Of a stretch of 36,981 nt of DNA, positions 25,343-33,766 are shown piece by piece. Within the stretch, counting starts at the first letter, position 1. Each line of letters starts with the position of its first letter. The notes under the pieces are model-generated. The model ran no database searches and was not told the DNA's origin. It was given only the letters and a program-made list of their open reading frames with translations. Location: the NCBI GenBank assembly GCA_945897885.1, contig CAMDGU010000029.1, forward strand, positions 1 to 36,981. The letters run 5' to 3'. The translations under genes were made by a program, and so were the position numbers. This stretch comes from Chitinophaga pinensis (GTDB lineage Bacteria; Bacteroidota; Bacteroidia; NS11-12g; UBA9320).

Positions 25343-25441
25343 TTTTTGGGCTGATTGTTATAAGGAAAGCTTCGCCAATCCTTGCTCCATTTTGGGTAAA
25401 AAAATCGATTAGTATTCAGCGAACGAAAGCAGTATTTTTTT

Positions 25442-25466
25442 GTTGATGGGGACATCGACCATTAAG
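25442..25466. repeat. Diverged third copy of the palindromic element
   Basis: These 25 bases match 25060-25084 (right arm of the inverted-repeat element) at 19 of 25 positions, in the same orientation, with a similar T-rich run before both. Both end ATTAAG/GATAAG. The mismatches weaken the hairpin. Confidence 0.5.
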
Positions 25467-25564
25467 ATAACATGTGTTTAGTTACAATAATCATAAGTGA
25501 AAATTAAGTGTGAAAAATAGTTTATTTTGATTTTTTGAACCTTTAAATATCGTTCTAAAGAGAA

Positions 25565-26023
25565 TTATTGAAATCTTATATAACAAAGTAAAACAATATC
25601 CCTTTCTTCCTTTTTCACAAAATCCATGGTAAAGTAAACTTTAACCATTTGTCCTTTTTTAAATTTATTCGAATTAAATATTTCACTTAAAGGTAATTTA
25701 GCATCAAAAGACCAGATATTACGAGTATTCTTAGATTCACAAATAATTTGATTATCAATATTTTTAATTGTTAAAGTAGCAATATCATCTCCGTAACCGG
25801 CATAACCACATAGATTACGTGTTGCATAAATCGTATCACTATGAGCAAATAAATTTAAATTAACTACTCCCGTATCCCCCATTTTATTATTGAGCCAGGA
25901 TGCCATAATAAGGCTATCTCCAATTCTAACATTCCAGGTGTTGGCATTTGGAGTAATAACTCCATGTTTTGTAAACGACCAAAACGTTAGTGAAATAAGT
26001 ATGAAGACTAAATTTTTTCTCAT
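25565..26023 (-). CDS. Small secreted protein of unknown function
   Basis: A 152-residue protein with a signal peptide (MRKNLVFILISLTFWSF). The rest is beta-rich: NTWNVRIGDSLIMASWLNN, a Cys-containing loop near ATRNLCGYAGYG, and two later Cys. The pattern of strands would fit a single beta-sandwich domain, but I recognise no family. ATG at 26021-26023. It is alone between repeats and the metallopeptidase gene on the same strand, 84 bases upstream of it in the genome order, with no clear terminator. Confidence 0.65.
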   Translation of the reverse strand: MRKNLVFILISLTFWSFTKHGVITPNANTWNVRIGDSLIMASWLNNKMGDTGVVNLNLFAHSDTIYATRNLCGYAGYGDDIATLTIKNIDNQIICESKNTRNIWSFDAKLPLSEIFNSNKFKKGQMVKVYFTMDFVKKEERDIVLLCYIRFQ

Positions 26024-26074
26024 TGTTTTTAATAACAGGCCAATTATATAACTATTACATTCAAATCTCTTTTT

Positions 26075-26099
26075 CTCCGCGTCTCTGTGCCTCCGTGCG
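26075..26099. repeat. CTCCGCGTCTCTGTGCCTCCGTG motif
   Basis: A GC-rich 25-base motif (on the minus strand CACGGAGGCACAGAGACGCG) stands out in AT-rich surroundings between two minus-strand genes. Similar GGAG-x-CACAGAG motifs recur in gene gaps of many unrelated bacterial genomes; that recurrence is from memory, not from this window, where it occurs once. Confidence 0.4.
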
Positions 26100-26107
26100 A
26101 TATTACC

Positions 26108-27748
26108 CTATAATCCCAAAACCTCTTTTCCTTGCTCAAAGATTATATCCACAGGGATTTTTTTGGTTTTTAGTTTGTCAAGATCAACTTGTAAATCAGG
26201 GCTTATACTCCCCATTTTGGTTAGTAACTCTTCAACACCTTTGGCATCACCATCGCCTTGCAGTCTTAGTATTAAGGCTGAAAGAGAATTGGTAGCTTCT
26301 TTCATTTTTTTAAGGTTTACAGAGTAGGTTCCATCGGCACTTTTGGTAAAAGCCCCCATTTCTTCAAAATAATTAAAGCGTACCATATTAGCTTGTCCAT
26401 GGGCGCTGCTGGCCCCAAATCGAATGGAACGGAAGATGGACGCTAAAAACGTAACATAATAATCCATCAATACTCCTTCTTTTATTTCGCCTTTGGCAAA
26501 CAGTTTATCAATCATATAAAGTCCCAAAATATCTGCTTTACCTTCTTCCAAAGCACTTCCTTTTTCACCCAACGCTTCGCGAACGGTTCCTTTGCCGTTA
26601 ATGGTATTTTTAATACCCAAACCATGCGCTACTTCATGAAACATCGTGGTAGCAAAAAATGCGTCAAACGTAATGTGCTTGCGTTGATCAGGGCTTATAA
26701 GTTCACTGCTTATAGGGACCAAAATTTTATCAAACTTGGCTTTCATTACATTTTTTAATTGGCTGCGGCGGGTGCCTTTGGTTATTTGAACTTCTTCATC
26801 ATTGGGCAAATTTACCGCTATGGTTTTGCTGCCTGCATTGCAATCGCCGGCATAGTATACCACATCATAGGCATTCAGTTCACTATCGGTTCCGGGTTTT
26901 TCTTTTTTGTATTTGGCTTCCACCGGCAATCCTGTTTGCAGTTCGGTTAAAAACGAAACGTAGTGCGACAGTTTTTTGCTCCAGTCCAAATCTTTTATCA
27001 GCACATAACTTTCAAAGGATGCACGAGCCCCAAAGAGTTTATCCTCATAATTTTCAATAGGCCCAATGATGATATCAATCCCATTGGTTTTCATATCCAA
27101 CCATGCCAAATCGCTGGGTTTGTAATTGGATGTTATTAAAGCTTTAGCCCGCAGTGTTAAATAATTTTTTAAAGAAGCATCTTCACTTAAGGCAGCTGCT
27201 TTTAACAATAATTCCGAAGCTTTGTTAAGTTCGGTCTTATATTCTAAATGGTAAGGTACAGTGTATAATTTTCCCGCTTTGTCGCGTTTCACTACACTAT
27301 ACAAATCTTTGTGCAATCCTGCTTTTTCCACTTCTTCTTTGGTGGCATCTTTTACATAAATATTGGCACCATCAGGTTTTCTGCCCATGCCTTCTACAAA
27401 AGGATTGTCATCATTTAGTCTATCCCAAGGGCCATAATTTATTTCGGCAAACTTGCGGGTGGTTTCATTTTTTATACTTTTTAATAAGGCATCTTTGTCA
27501 CCATAGGCTTGTTTCCAAAACAGGCCATCCATGATTTGCGCAGCTTCAATAAGTAAGGGCAACATTTGGCGTTCGTAAGGTTTCAGTTTACTTAAATCCG
27601 AGGTAAGTTTTACAGTTTCATAAATCCCAATGCGTTCATTGGCAATACTGTCAAACGAGTTCATTTTTTCGGATTTTGTTTCTTTAATTTCGGTTTTCGT
27701 ATTGCATGATATGGCAAACAGGCAACAGGCTATGATTGTGTATTTCAT
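26108..27748 (-). CDS. M49-like (dipeptidyl peptidase III-type) zinc metallopeptidase lipoprotein
   Basis: A 546-residue protein. The start at 27748 gives a lipoprotein signal MKYTIIACCLFAISC with lipobox AISC; an upstream ATG at 27778 would put repeat-derived sequence first. The zinc motif is HEVAH at about residues 371-375 in FFATTMFHEVAHGLG, with EEGKADILGLY at about 400 supplying the third ligand. Both are like DPP III (peptidase M49) relatives, but classical M49 has HEXXGH; here it is HEXXH. It probably cleaves peptides in the periplasm or at the outer membrane. Its neighbour on the same strand is an M1 aminopeptidase, so peptide breakdown is the likely joint task. Confidence 0.75.
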   Translation of the reverse strand: MKYTIIACCLFAISCNTKTEIKETKSEKMNSFDSIANERIGIYETVKLTSDLSKLKPYERQMLPLLIEAAQIMDGLFWKQAYGDKDALLKSIKNETTRKFAEINYGPWDRLNDDNPFVEGMGRKPDGANIYVKDATKEEVEKAGLHKDLYSVVKRDKAGKLYTVPYHLEYKTELNKASELLLKAAALSEDASLKNYLTLRAKALITSNYKPSDLAWLDMKTNGIDIIIGPIENYEDKLFGARASFESYVLIKDLDWSKKLSHYVSFLTELQTGLPVEAKYKKEKPGTDSELNAYDVVYYAGDCNAGSKTIAVNLPNDEEVQITKGTRRSQLKNVMKAKFDKILVPISSELISPDQRKHITFDAFFATTMFHEVAHGLGIKNTINGKGTVREALGEKGSALEEGKADILGLYMIDKLFAKGEIKEGVLMDYYVTFLASIFRSIRFGASSAHGQANMVRFNYFEEMGAFTKSADGTYSVNLKKMKEATNSLSALILRLQGDGDAKGVEELLTKMGSISPDLQVDLDKLKTKKIPVDIIFEQGKEVLGL

Positions 27749-27774
27749 GGTTTTATTTTTTATTTCTTTTGGAG

Positions 27775-27791
27775 ACATCCCCCTACCCCCC
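27775..27791. repeat. ACATCCCCCTACCCCC motif, copy 2
   Basis: Reverse complement of the right arm at 25325-25342, here between the M49-like and M1 genes. It is followed by TTTTTAAGAGGGACGG, which may pair weakly with the C-run. Both copies lie near the 3' side or leader of unrelated genes. Confidence 0.5.
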
Positions 27792-27849
27792 TTTTTAAGA
27801 GGGACGGCTGACGCAGGAGTATTTTATACTATTTTTTTTAATTATGCTT

Positions 27850-30285
27850 CTATTTATACAATCCGGCTTCCTTAAATACTTTTAAATCGGCATCGCTGTA
27901 TCCACCTTGTTTAATTCCTTTTTCAATTAGGGTTTTATAATAAGTTTGTTCTTGAAAATATTTAAGTACAGTTTTGGCTGGTCCGGCTAATCGTCCATTG
28001 GAACTTAAAGAAGCATTCAGCATTTGGTAAATAGTTCCTTCATCACAAATGCCAAGGCGTTTCAATGCTTCCATTGCTGAAACCCTGGTACGAAATTCAT
28101 ACAAATCGGTAGCTAATAATTTTAAATCGGCAGTGTATGAAGGTTCGTTTATATGATTTAAAATGGATAGTTCAAGGTATTTAATCCGAATGTTTTGGTT
28201 TTGGCCATACACTTTTGGGGTGATATAAAGTTTGTCAATGGTGTTTAAGTAGGTTTCGGTTTCTTTAGGAAATTCTTCACATAGCCTTGTCATGCTTCTT
28301 TCTACTATATCATACGATTGGTTTTCAAGCAATTTTTCATAGGTAGGTTTTAATTGCTCATAAATTTTAGACATTGAGTTCATAACGGATTTTATAACTT
28401 CAGTATTAGAGGATGCAAGAAGGTCATTTAATTTAGGAAAACTGCGAAAATCATTGGCTAGTTGTGAGGCTATTTCTGCTTTCATTCCATAGAAATTTTC
28501 ATTATCAAAAGCCTTCCAAAGAGCATCGCGTTTTGCTTCAATCCCTACATTTTTTAATGCTAATAATGCATCATAGCGGTCTATCATGTTAGTAGCACCC
28601 TCCAATTGGGCAAATAATTCTTCATTGGTTTTTGTAAAGGTTACTTTTTTTGTTATTTCCGAATTTTCATCAAACAATACAAACGAAACGGCTTTGTTGG
28701 AAGGATTGGAAATACTAACCGTTTGGGTTTGTTTATCAATCCAAAATTGCTGACGGCTTACACTTCCATCTTTAAAATAAACCGCAAAATTTACAGGCAT
28801 TTTAAAGGCTTTTACCAATTCATTAATGCTATGAATTTGTTCAACCGTTATATTTAAAGAATTGTTGGCAGATAAATAGCTCACTCTGTAATGAGGCTCT
28901 CCTCCGCGGTATAACCATTCGTCAAAAAACCAATCCAAACTTTGGCCCGTCACGTCCTGAATGGCTTGATACAAATCATTGGTTTCTACATTTTTATAAA
29001 GATGATTCGTAAGGTATTGTTTAATTACTTTTTTATAAGCCTCATCGCCCAATACATAGCGAAGCATTTGAATTACCGAACTTCCTTTTTGATAGACTCT
29101 GGCAGTTCCTGCACCTGAAAAACGAATGGGATTATTATCGGTTTCTGAGGCCTTTAAGGCAGAATTCACTTCCTGGCGTTGCATCCATTTTACTCTGTCT
29201 TTTCCTTCAATAGTTTCATAAAATAGTTTAGCATAATAGGTAGCATAGCTTTCTTGCAACCAAGTATCGCCACCACCACGAGCTGTTATTAAGTCGCCAA
29301 ACCATTGATGAGTAAGTTCATGGCAATTAACACCAACATAATTTCTATCCAAAAATCCTCGGCTATCTACATTAAAGAAATCTCCAAAAATAGTAGCGGT
29401 GGTATTTTCCATGGCTCCATACATAAAATCCTGAACCATTACTTGAGAATAGCTTTCCCAAGGATAAGGAATGCCTGTTTCTTCTTCCAAAAATTCAATC
29501 ATTTTTTCGGTATACATACTTGTAGGCTCTACCTTTTCAGGTGATTCAGGATAATACCAAAATGCTACAGGAACCCCGGTTTTTGTTTTCGTTTTTTTAA
29601 TGGCATATTTATCAATACCCAACATCAGCAAATATCCGGCGTGAGGCTTGCCCATGGCATAATGCCACGTTTTGGTTCCATTAGCATTTGACCTTACTGA
29701 TTTTAGTGCTCCGTTTGATAATACGTTGTAATCTTTATCAAAAGTTACTACGGTTTCGGTAGTAAATTTATCATTCATATTATCATACATGGGTATCCAA
29801 TGACGGTTGTCAATGCCTTGCCCTTGAGTCCATATTTGGTGGCGGGTTTGGTTTTTTGAGTCGGTTACTGTTGGGCTATTCCATCCAATAAAATAAATTC
29901 CGCGTTTTGGTGTAGCCTCGTATTCAAAGGCTAAATTGTAGGTTTTATCAGCGTATAAAGCAGGTGAAAAATAAACGGTTACTCCATCAGAACTTATTTT
30001 GAACTTACACGTTTTACCATCCAAATTGGCTGTTGAAATTTTGATTCCCGGTCCGTCAAAAAACAAGGTATCAATGGTTTGGCGTAATGGCATAAACGAA
30101 TGGATTACTTGTCCTTTTACAATGCCTTTTGGGCAATCAAATGACACTTCCACTTTCATGTTGGTAATATCTGCAGAGTGTTCACGGGGTCTGTCACCCG
30201 GATCATTTTGGTAAGTTTTTACATTTGACTGGGCTATTGCAAGTTGAGCAAGAGTTACTAGGATTAGGGATTTTATAAATTTCAT
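27850..30285 (-). CDS. M1 family zinc aminopeptidase (secreted)
   Basis: An 811-residue enzyme that removes N-terminal residues from peptides. The signal peptide is MKFIKSLILVTLAQLAIA, cut before Q; the start chosen is the ATG at 30283-30285, as an upstream TTG adds only two residues. GAMEN is present (YGAMENTTATIFG, about residue 285), and the zinc motif is HELTHQWFG at about 322-330, with the third ligand in WLQESYATYYA about 18 residues on. A C-terminal region of about 270 residues has helical HEAT-like repeats (LELSILNH, AMEALKRLG), usual for M1 proteins of the DUF3458/ERAP1_C-like type. A strong terminator for the upstream gene ends just before its start, so it has its own promoter. Confidence 0.92.
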   Translation of the reverse strand: MKFIKSLILVTLAQLAIAQSNVKTYQNDPGDRPREHSADITNMKVEVSFDCPKGIVKGQVIHSFMPLRQTIDTLFFDGPGIKISTANLDGKTCKFKISSDGVTVYFSPALYADKTYNLAFEYEATPKRGIYFIGWNSPTVTDSKNQTRHQIWTQGQGIDNRHWIPMYDNMNDKFTTETVVTFDKDYNVLSNGALKSVRSNANGTKTWHYAMGKPHAGYLLMLGIDKYAIKKTKTKTGVPVAFWYYPESPEKVEPTSMYTEKMIEFLEEETGIPYPWESYSQVMVQDFMYGAMENTTATIFGDFFNVDSRGFLDRNYVGVNCHELTHQWFGDLITARGGGDTWLQESYATYYAKLFYETIEGKDRVKWMQRQEVNSALKASETDNNPIRFSGAGTARVYQKGSSVIQMLRYVLGDEAYKKVIKQYLTNHLYKNVETNDLYQAIQDVTGQSLDWFFDEWLYRGGEPHYRVSYLSANNSLNITVEQIHSINELVKAFKMPVNFAVYFKDGSVSRQQFWIDKQTQTVSISNPSNKAVSFVLFDENSEITKKVTFTKTNEELFAQLEGATNMIDRYDALLALKNVGIEAKRDALWKAFDNENFYGMKAEIASQLANDFRSFPKLNDLLASSNTEVIKSVMNSMSKIYEQLKPTYEKLLENQSYDIVERSMTRLCEEFPKETETYLNTIDKLYITPKVYGQNQNIRIKYLELSILNHINEPSYTADLKLLATDLYEFRTRVSAMEALKRLGICDEGTIYQMLNASLSSNGRLAGPAKTVLKYFQEQTYYKTLIEKGIKQGGYSDADLKVFKEAGLYK

Positions 30286-30292
30286 ATTCAAT

Positions 30293-30324
30293 AAAAAAGC
30301 CTACGAATTTAGTTCGCAGGCTTT
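30293..30324 (-). terminator. Rho-independent terminator of the TlpA-like gene
   Basis: On the minus strand AAAGCCTGCGAA and TTCGTAGGCTTT pair (11 of 12 bases) around a 5-base loop, followed by TTTTT. It lies 23 bases after the stop of the TlpA-like gene and 8 bases before the M1 peptidase start, separating the two transcripts. Confidence 0.85.
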
Positions 30325-30346
30325 AATTTCAAATTATTATTTTCGA

Positions 30347-31798
30347 TTAATTCTTTTTTATCTTTTTTGCATCTTCCTGATACTCTTTGTTGAGCAAACT
30401 TAAAACATTGGCCAATTCTTCTATGTCAATATTTTTAAGCTTTATTCTCTTGTCCTTGTCCAAAATATACATTTGAGGGGTGGCAATAAAAAAATACTCT
30501 TTGCGGTAATTGCTTTTTCCATACATATTACCAACGTTAGTATATTTTAACTTCTTTTCTCTTAGGTACTGTTTCCATCCATCCCAATCATCCTGAGTAT
30601 AAACAGAATAAACTTCAAACTTCAAACCTGCCTTATTTAAGGAATCGTAAAGAACATTTAAGCGTGGCATCGTTTTTTGACAATGACCGCATTGGTGATC
30701 CCAAAACACAACCACTGTGAAAGGTGAATTAATAGAATACAAATCAACTTGTTTGTTATAAGTGGAATCAAAAAGATTTATGATTGGAGGGGCTTGTACG
30801 TCGCAAAGAGTTGGTCTGATTTTAACAACGTGTTCACATATTTTGCGAATTGTTCCTGTATCTGCCCAAGGTGTTTTTCCTGCACAATAGTATGTGGTTC
30901 CCATATAATGAAGAACTTTATCCATACATACAATTTTACTTTCTTCATAATGATTTGTTATCCACTGCACAGTGTATTGAAACAAACTTTTACCTCCGGC
31001 AGCCTCTATTTTTTTAATTAATTTGTCGGCTTCTTTTATTATGCTATCTGGTATTTGCATAAAAGTTCGAGTCATAAAAACCTTAAGTTTTGCATGAAAT
31101 ACAGGAGTTCTTAAGAGTCCATCTTCACCCAAGTCTATGTTATCCCAATAGTGGTCTTTATAATAATTGTAGCGGTAATTGGAATCTTGTAACGATCCAT
31201 CAGGATTTCTTGCAGGCACTGGTTCAGGCAATTCCTTAAATGTTCTGAAAATTTTAGAAACAAATAATGTTGGATTGCGATTTGCAATTTCCTGACGAGC
31301 AGCTTGTATTTGGCTGTCTAATACTTGAAATTGCTTTTGAAGATTTAAACTGTCTTGTTTGTTTTTAGCAAAGCTAAGCCGTGTTTTTATGCCTTCGTAT
31401 TCTACGGATTTTTTTCCTGCAAAAATATTAAACTCTATAAATGCACTGTTTTCTTTAGAATTTTTAATAACAAATTTTTCAGAGTCAAACAGGGTATCTG
31501 TTTCAATGGTAAAATCTTGCTCTGCTTGTGATACCACCATTTCAAAGTAATTGCGACTTGGTGTTACAACAAGGTAAATACCGTTTGGTAATTTCACTTT
31601 TCCGTCGAATACAATAGTGCCATTTTTGTCAGAGGTAGCCGAATCCTTTAATTGATTTTTATCAGCATAATAATTGGCAAGCAGGTAGGTTTCATTTGGT
31701 TTAGCACCTTTAATTTTTACAGTAATTTTATAACCTTGGGCAAAGGCATTGGTTATAAATAATAATACTACTGTCAGGAGAGTAATTCGTTTTGTCAT
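30347..31798 (-). CDS. TlpA-like thioredoxin protein with N-terminal DUF4369/DUF5106-type region
   Basis: A 483-residue secreted protein. The start at 31796-31798 gives a signal peptide MTKRITLLTVVLLFITNAFA; the longer upstream frame begins with TTG and hides it. Residues 20-110 are a beta-rich DUF4369-like domain (KITVKIKGAKPNETYLLANY). A helical middle follows (KSVEYEGIKTRLSFAKNKQD onward). The C-terminal 140 residues are a thioredoxin fold with active site CGHC in FWDHQCGHCQKTMPRL and a cis-Pro in FIATPQMYIL. Proteins of this layout are extracytoplasmic thiol-disulfide reductases. A -7 match TACATTTG on the minus strand (31811-31818) lies just upstream. Confidence 0.88.
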   Translation of the reverse strand: MTKRITLLTVVLLFITNAFAQGYKITVKIKGAKPNETYLLANYYADKNQLKDSATSDKNGTIVFDGKVKLPNGIYLVVTPSRNYFEMVVSQAEQDFTIETDTLFDSEKFVIKNSKENSAFIEFNIFAGKKSVEYEGIKTRLSFAKNKQDSLNLQKQFQVLDSQIQAARQEIANRNPTLFVSKIFRTFKELPEPVPARNPDGSLQDSNYRYNYYKDHYWDNIDLGEDGLLRTPVFHAKLKVFMTRTFMQIPDSIIKEADKLIKKIEAAGGKSLFQYTVQWITNHYEESKIVCMDKVLHYMGTTYYCAGKTPWADTGTIRKICEHVVKIRPTLCDVQAPPIINLFDSTYNKQVDLYSINSPFTVVVFWDHQCGHCQKTMPRLNVLYDSLNKAGLKFEVYSVYTQDDWDGWKQYLREKKLKYTNVGNMYGKSNYRKEYFFIATPQMYILDKDKRIKLKNIDIEELANVLSLLNKEYQEDAKKIKKN

Positions 31799-31872
31799 AA
31801 TCTTAATTTGCAAATGTAAATAAATTGGTATGATATAAATTTGTAAGGATTTTAAGTTTTTGTTCAAATTTT

Positions 31873-32217
31873 ATGCCAAAAGAAAATAACGCTAGCTTTT
31901 TTAATTTAGTATTTGAAGTGGTTAAGCTAATACCTCAAGGAAAAGTTACCAATTATGGAGCTATAGCCAGATATTTAGGGTCAGCTAAATCAAGCCGAAT
32001 GGTAGGTTGGGCAATGAACTCAGCCCACAACTTACCTGACAAAATTCCAGCTCATAGGGTTGTTAACCGCAATGGATTACTGACAGGTAAAGCTCATTTT
32101 GGACATGCAGATATGATGCAAAAATTACTTGAAGCCGAAGGGTTAACTGTAGAAGATAACCAAATAAAGGATTTTAAAAGCTTTTTTTGGGATCCTAACA
32201 AAGAATTAACTATTTAA
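31873..32217 (+). CDS. Alkyltransferase-like protein (ATL)
   Basis: A 114-residue protein of the MGMT/Ogt DNA-binding domain family: VFEVVKLIPQGKVTNYGAIA, then the residues that follow RYLGSA and the motif PAHRVVNRNG. In active O6-alkylguanine transferases the motif is PCHRV, with the Cys accepting the alkyl group; here it is PAHRV, so the protein cannot act as a suicide transferase. ATL proteins bind O6-alkylguanine lesions, flip the base and pass them to nucleotide excision repair. Length matches ATLs (about 100-115), without the N-terminal domain. A -7 match TAAATTTG lies at 31836-31843. It overlaps the convergent rlmD gene by 12 bases. Confidence 0.85.
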   Translation: MPKENNASFFNLVFEVVKLIPQGKVTNYGAIARYLGSAKSSRMVGWAMNSAHNLPDKIPAHRVVNRNGLLTGKAHFGHADMMQKLLEAEGLTVEDNQIKDFKSFFWDPNKELTI

Positions 32218-33618
32218 ATTCAATCTGAGCAACGTGACATTCTCCACATGATGGGTATGCGGAAACATATCAACCGGACACGTTTTTATTATGGTATATT
32301 TTTCGTTTAACACAGCTAAATCCCGAGCTTGTGTTGCCGGATTACAACTCACATAAACAATTTTTTCAGGTTCCATTTTTAGCAATTGAGACACTACATC
32401 CGGGTGCATTCCGGCTCTTGGGGGGTCGGTTATTACCACATCTGGTTTTCCGGTTTTACTTACAAACGTATCGTTCAATTCAAAACGCATATCCCCAACG
32501 GTAAATTCCACATTTGATATTCCGTTATTTTTTGCATTTTCTTTTGCATCTTCAATAGCCTGCGGTACACTCTCAATTCCGAAAACTTTGGCTGCGTTTC
32601 TGGCTACAAATAATGATATACTTCCGGTTCCACAGTATAAATCATAAACCAACTCTTTTCCGGTAAGTCCGGCAAAGTCGCGAGTAATTTTATAAAGGTT
32701 TAAAGCCTGTGCCGAATTGGTTTGAAAAAAAGATTTTGGCCGGATGCAATACGTAATGTCTTCCAATTTTTCTTCAATGTAATCTTGCCCTTTACAGGTA
32801 ACTAGATCTACATCATAAATCGTGTCATTCACTTTGGTATTCACCCCATAAATTAAGGAAGTTATTTCTGGGAAATTATCACCCAAAGCTGTCATTAATC
32901 CTGAGGTTGCTTCTTCATTTTCTTCACCTACTATCATTACTACCATCCATTGACCTAGGGTGGTATTGCGAATCATCACGTTCCTTAGGTAACCAGTTTG
33001 GGCTTTTATATCATAAAAACTCAGTTTATTTATAAGCCCGTAATCTTTGATAAATAATCGGATGGCATTTCCTAAATCATCTTGCAAATGGCAGGTTTCA
33101 ATATCCAAAATTTTATCAAATCTACCTGCTATATGAAAACCGGCAGCATTTAGGTGGCTTCCCGGTTCTACTTGTTCATTATGCATCAGCCACCGTTTGT
33201 TGCTAAAGGCATATTCCAGTTTGTTCCGATAATTTCTTTGGTCAGGAGCTCCAACAATTGGCATCCATTCATTACATTCCACTTTTCCTAATCTTTCAAA
33301 GGCATCTTTTACTTGTTGGTTTTTCCAAAACAATTGTGTGGCATAGTCCATTTGCTGCCATTTGCAGCCACCGCATGTTCCAAAATGTGAGCAAAAGGGG
33401 TCAACACGATTAATGCTAGGTTCAATGATTTTATCAATCTCGGCAAATAGAACTTTTTTCTTTTTTGCAAAAAGGCGGATATCAGCCACATCTCCAGGCA
33501 CTCCGTATTTTACAAAAATAACCTGACCATCCACACGGGTAAGAGCAAGCCCCTCAGAACCGGCACTTTCGATGGTTACGTTTGGTATAATTTTACCGTA
33601 TAATTTTCCTATGGACAT
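32206..33618 (-). CDS. rlmD: 23S rRNA (uracil-C5) methyltransferase RlmD family
   Basis: A 470-residue SAM-dependent RNA m5U methyltransferase. An N-terminal TRAM-like domain (IGKLYGKIIPNVTIESAGSE, about 1-65) is followed by the iron-sulfur Cys motif CSHFGTCGGCKW at about 75-86 with a later Cys in ETCHLQD, the methylase motif I DLYCGTGSISLF, TDPPRAGMHP, and the catalytic Cys in YVSCNPATQARDL, with HTHHVE near the end. RlmD methylates U1939 in E. coli; in Bacteroidota one enzyme of this family may serve U747 too. No close operon partner on this strand. Confidence 0.88.
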   Translation of the reverse strand: MSIGKLYGKIIPNVTIESAGSEGLALTRVDGQVIFVKYGVPGDVADIRLFAKKKKVLFAEIDKIIEPSINRVDPFCSHFGTCGGCKWQQMDYATQLFWKNQQVKDAFERLGKVECNEWMPIVGAPDQRNYRNKLEYAFSNKRWLMHNEQVEPGSHLNAAGFHIAGRFDKILDIETCHLQDDLGNAIRLFIKDYGLINKLSFYDIKAQTGYLRNVMIRNTTLGQWMVVMIVGEENEEATSGLMTALGDNFPEITSLIYGVNTKVNDTIYDVDLVTCKGQDYIEEKLEDITYCIRPKSFFQTNSAQALNLYKITRDFAGLTGKELVYDLYCGTGSISLFVARNAAKVFGIESVPQAIEDAKENAKNNGISNVEFTVGDMRFELNDTFVSKTGKPDVVITDPPRAGMHPDVVSQLLKMEPEKIVYVSCNPATQARDLAVLNEKYTIIKTCPVDMFPHTHHVENVTLLRLNLNS

Positions 33619-33707
33619 TAATTAAATTGTGAAATGTGAGTTAAGAGATGTAAGATTTTGAGGCAAAGTTAATTATTTAAAAATGGAGAGGTTTAATCCA
33701 TTTTAAC

Positions 33708-33739
33708 AAAAAACCATAAAACCTTTGCAAAAAAGGTTT
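33708..33739 (-). terminator. Rho-independent terminator of the thioredoxin gene
   Basis: On the minus strand AAACCTT (33739-33733) and AAGGTTT (33725-33719) pair around a 7-base loop, followed by TATGG and TTTTTT (33713-33708). It lies 28 bases after the stop of the thioredoxin-like gene. Confidence 0.65.
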
Positions 33740-33766
33740 GCGATAGAAAGGATTTTAAAAAATCTA

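Larger units (their letters stand above)
25245..25564. other. Non-coding gap with repeat remnants
   Basis: No protein gene was found. The gap holds a C-rich/G-rich hairpin motif (25293-25342) and a diverged third copy of the palindromic element (25442-25466), described separately. The rest is AT-rich and unremarkable. Confidence 0.6.

Noticed and set aside
25201-25455. 84-codon minus-strand open frame over the mutase tail duplicate
   Set aside because: It spans unrelated repeats (duplicate tail, C-rich motif) and has no conserved feature.
25013-25466. Possible CRISPR-like repeat array
   Set aside because: Three related palindromic segments, but they are diverged, differently oriented and unevenly spaced, with no spacers of constant length and no cas genes.
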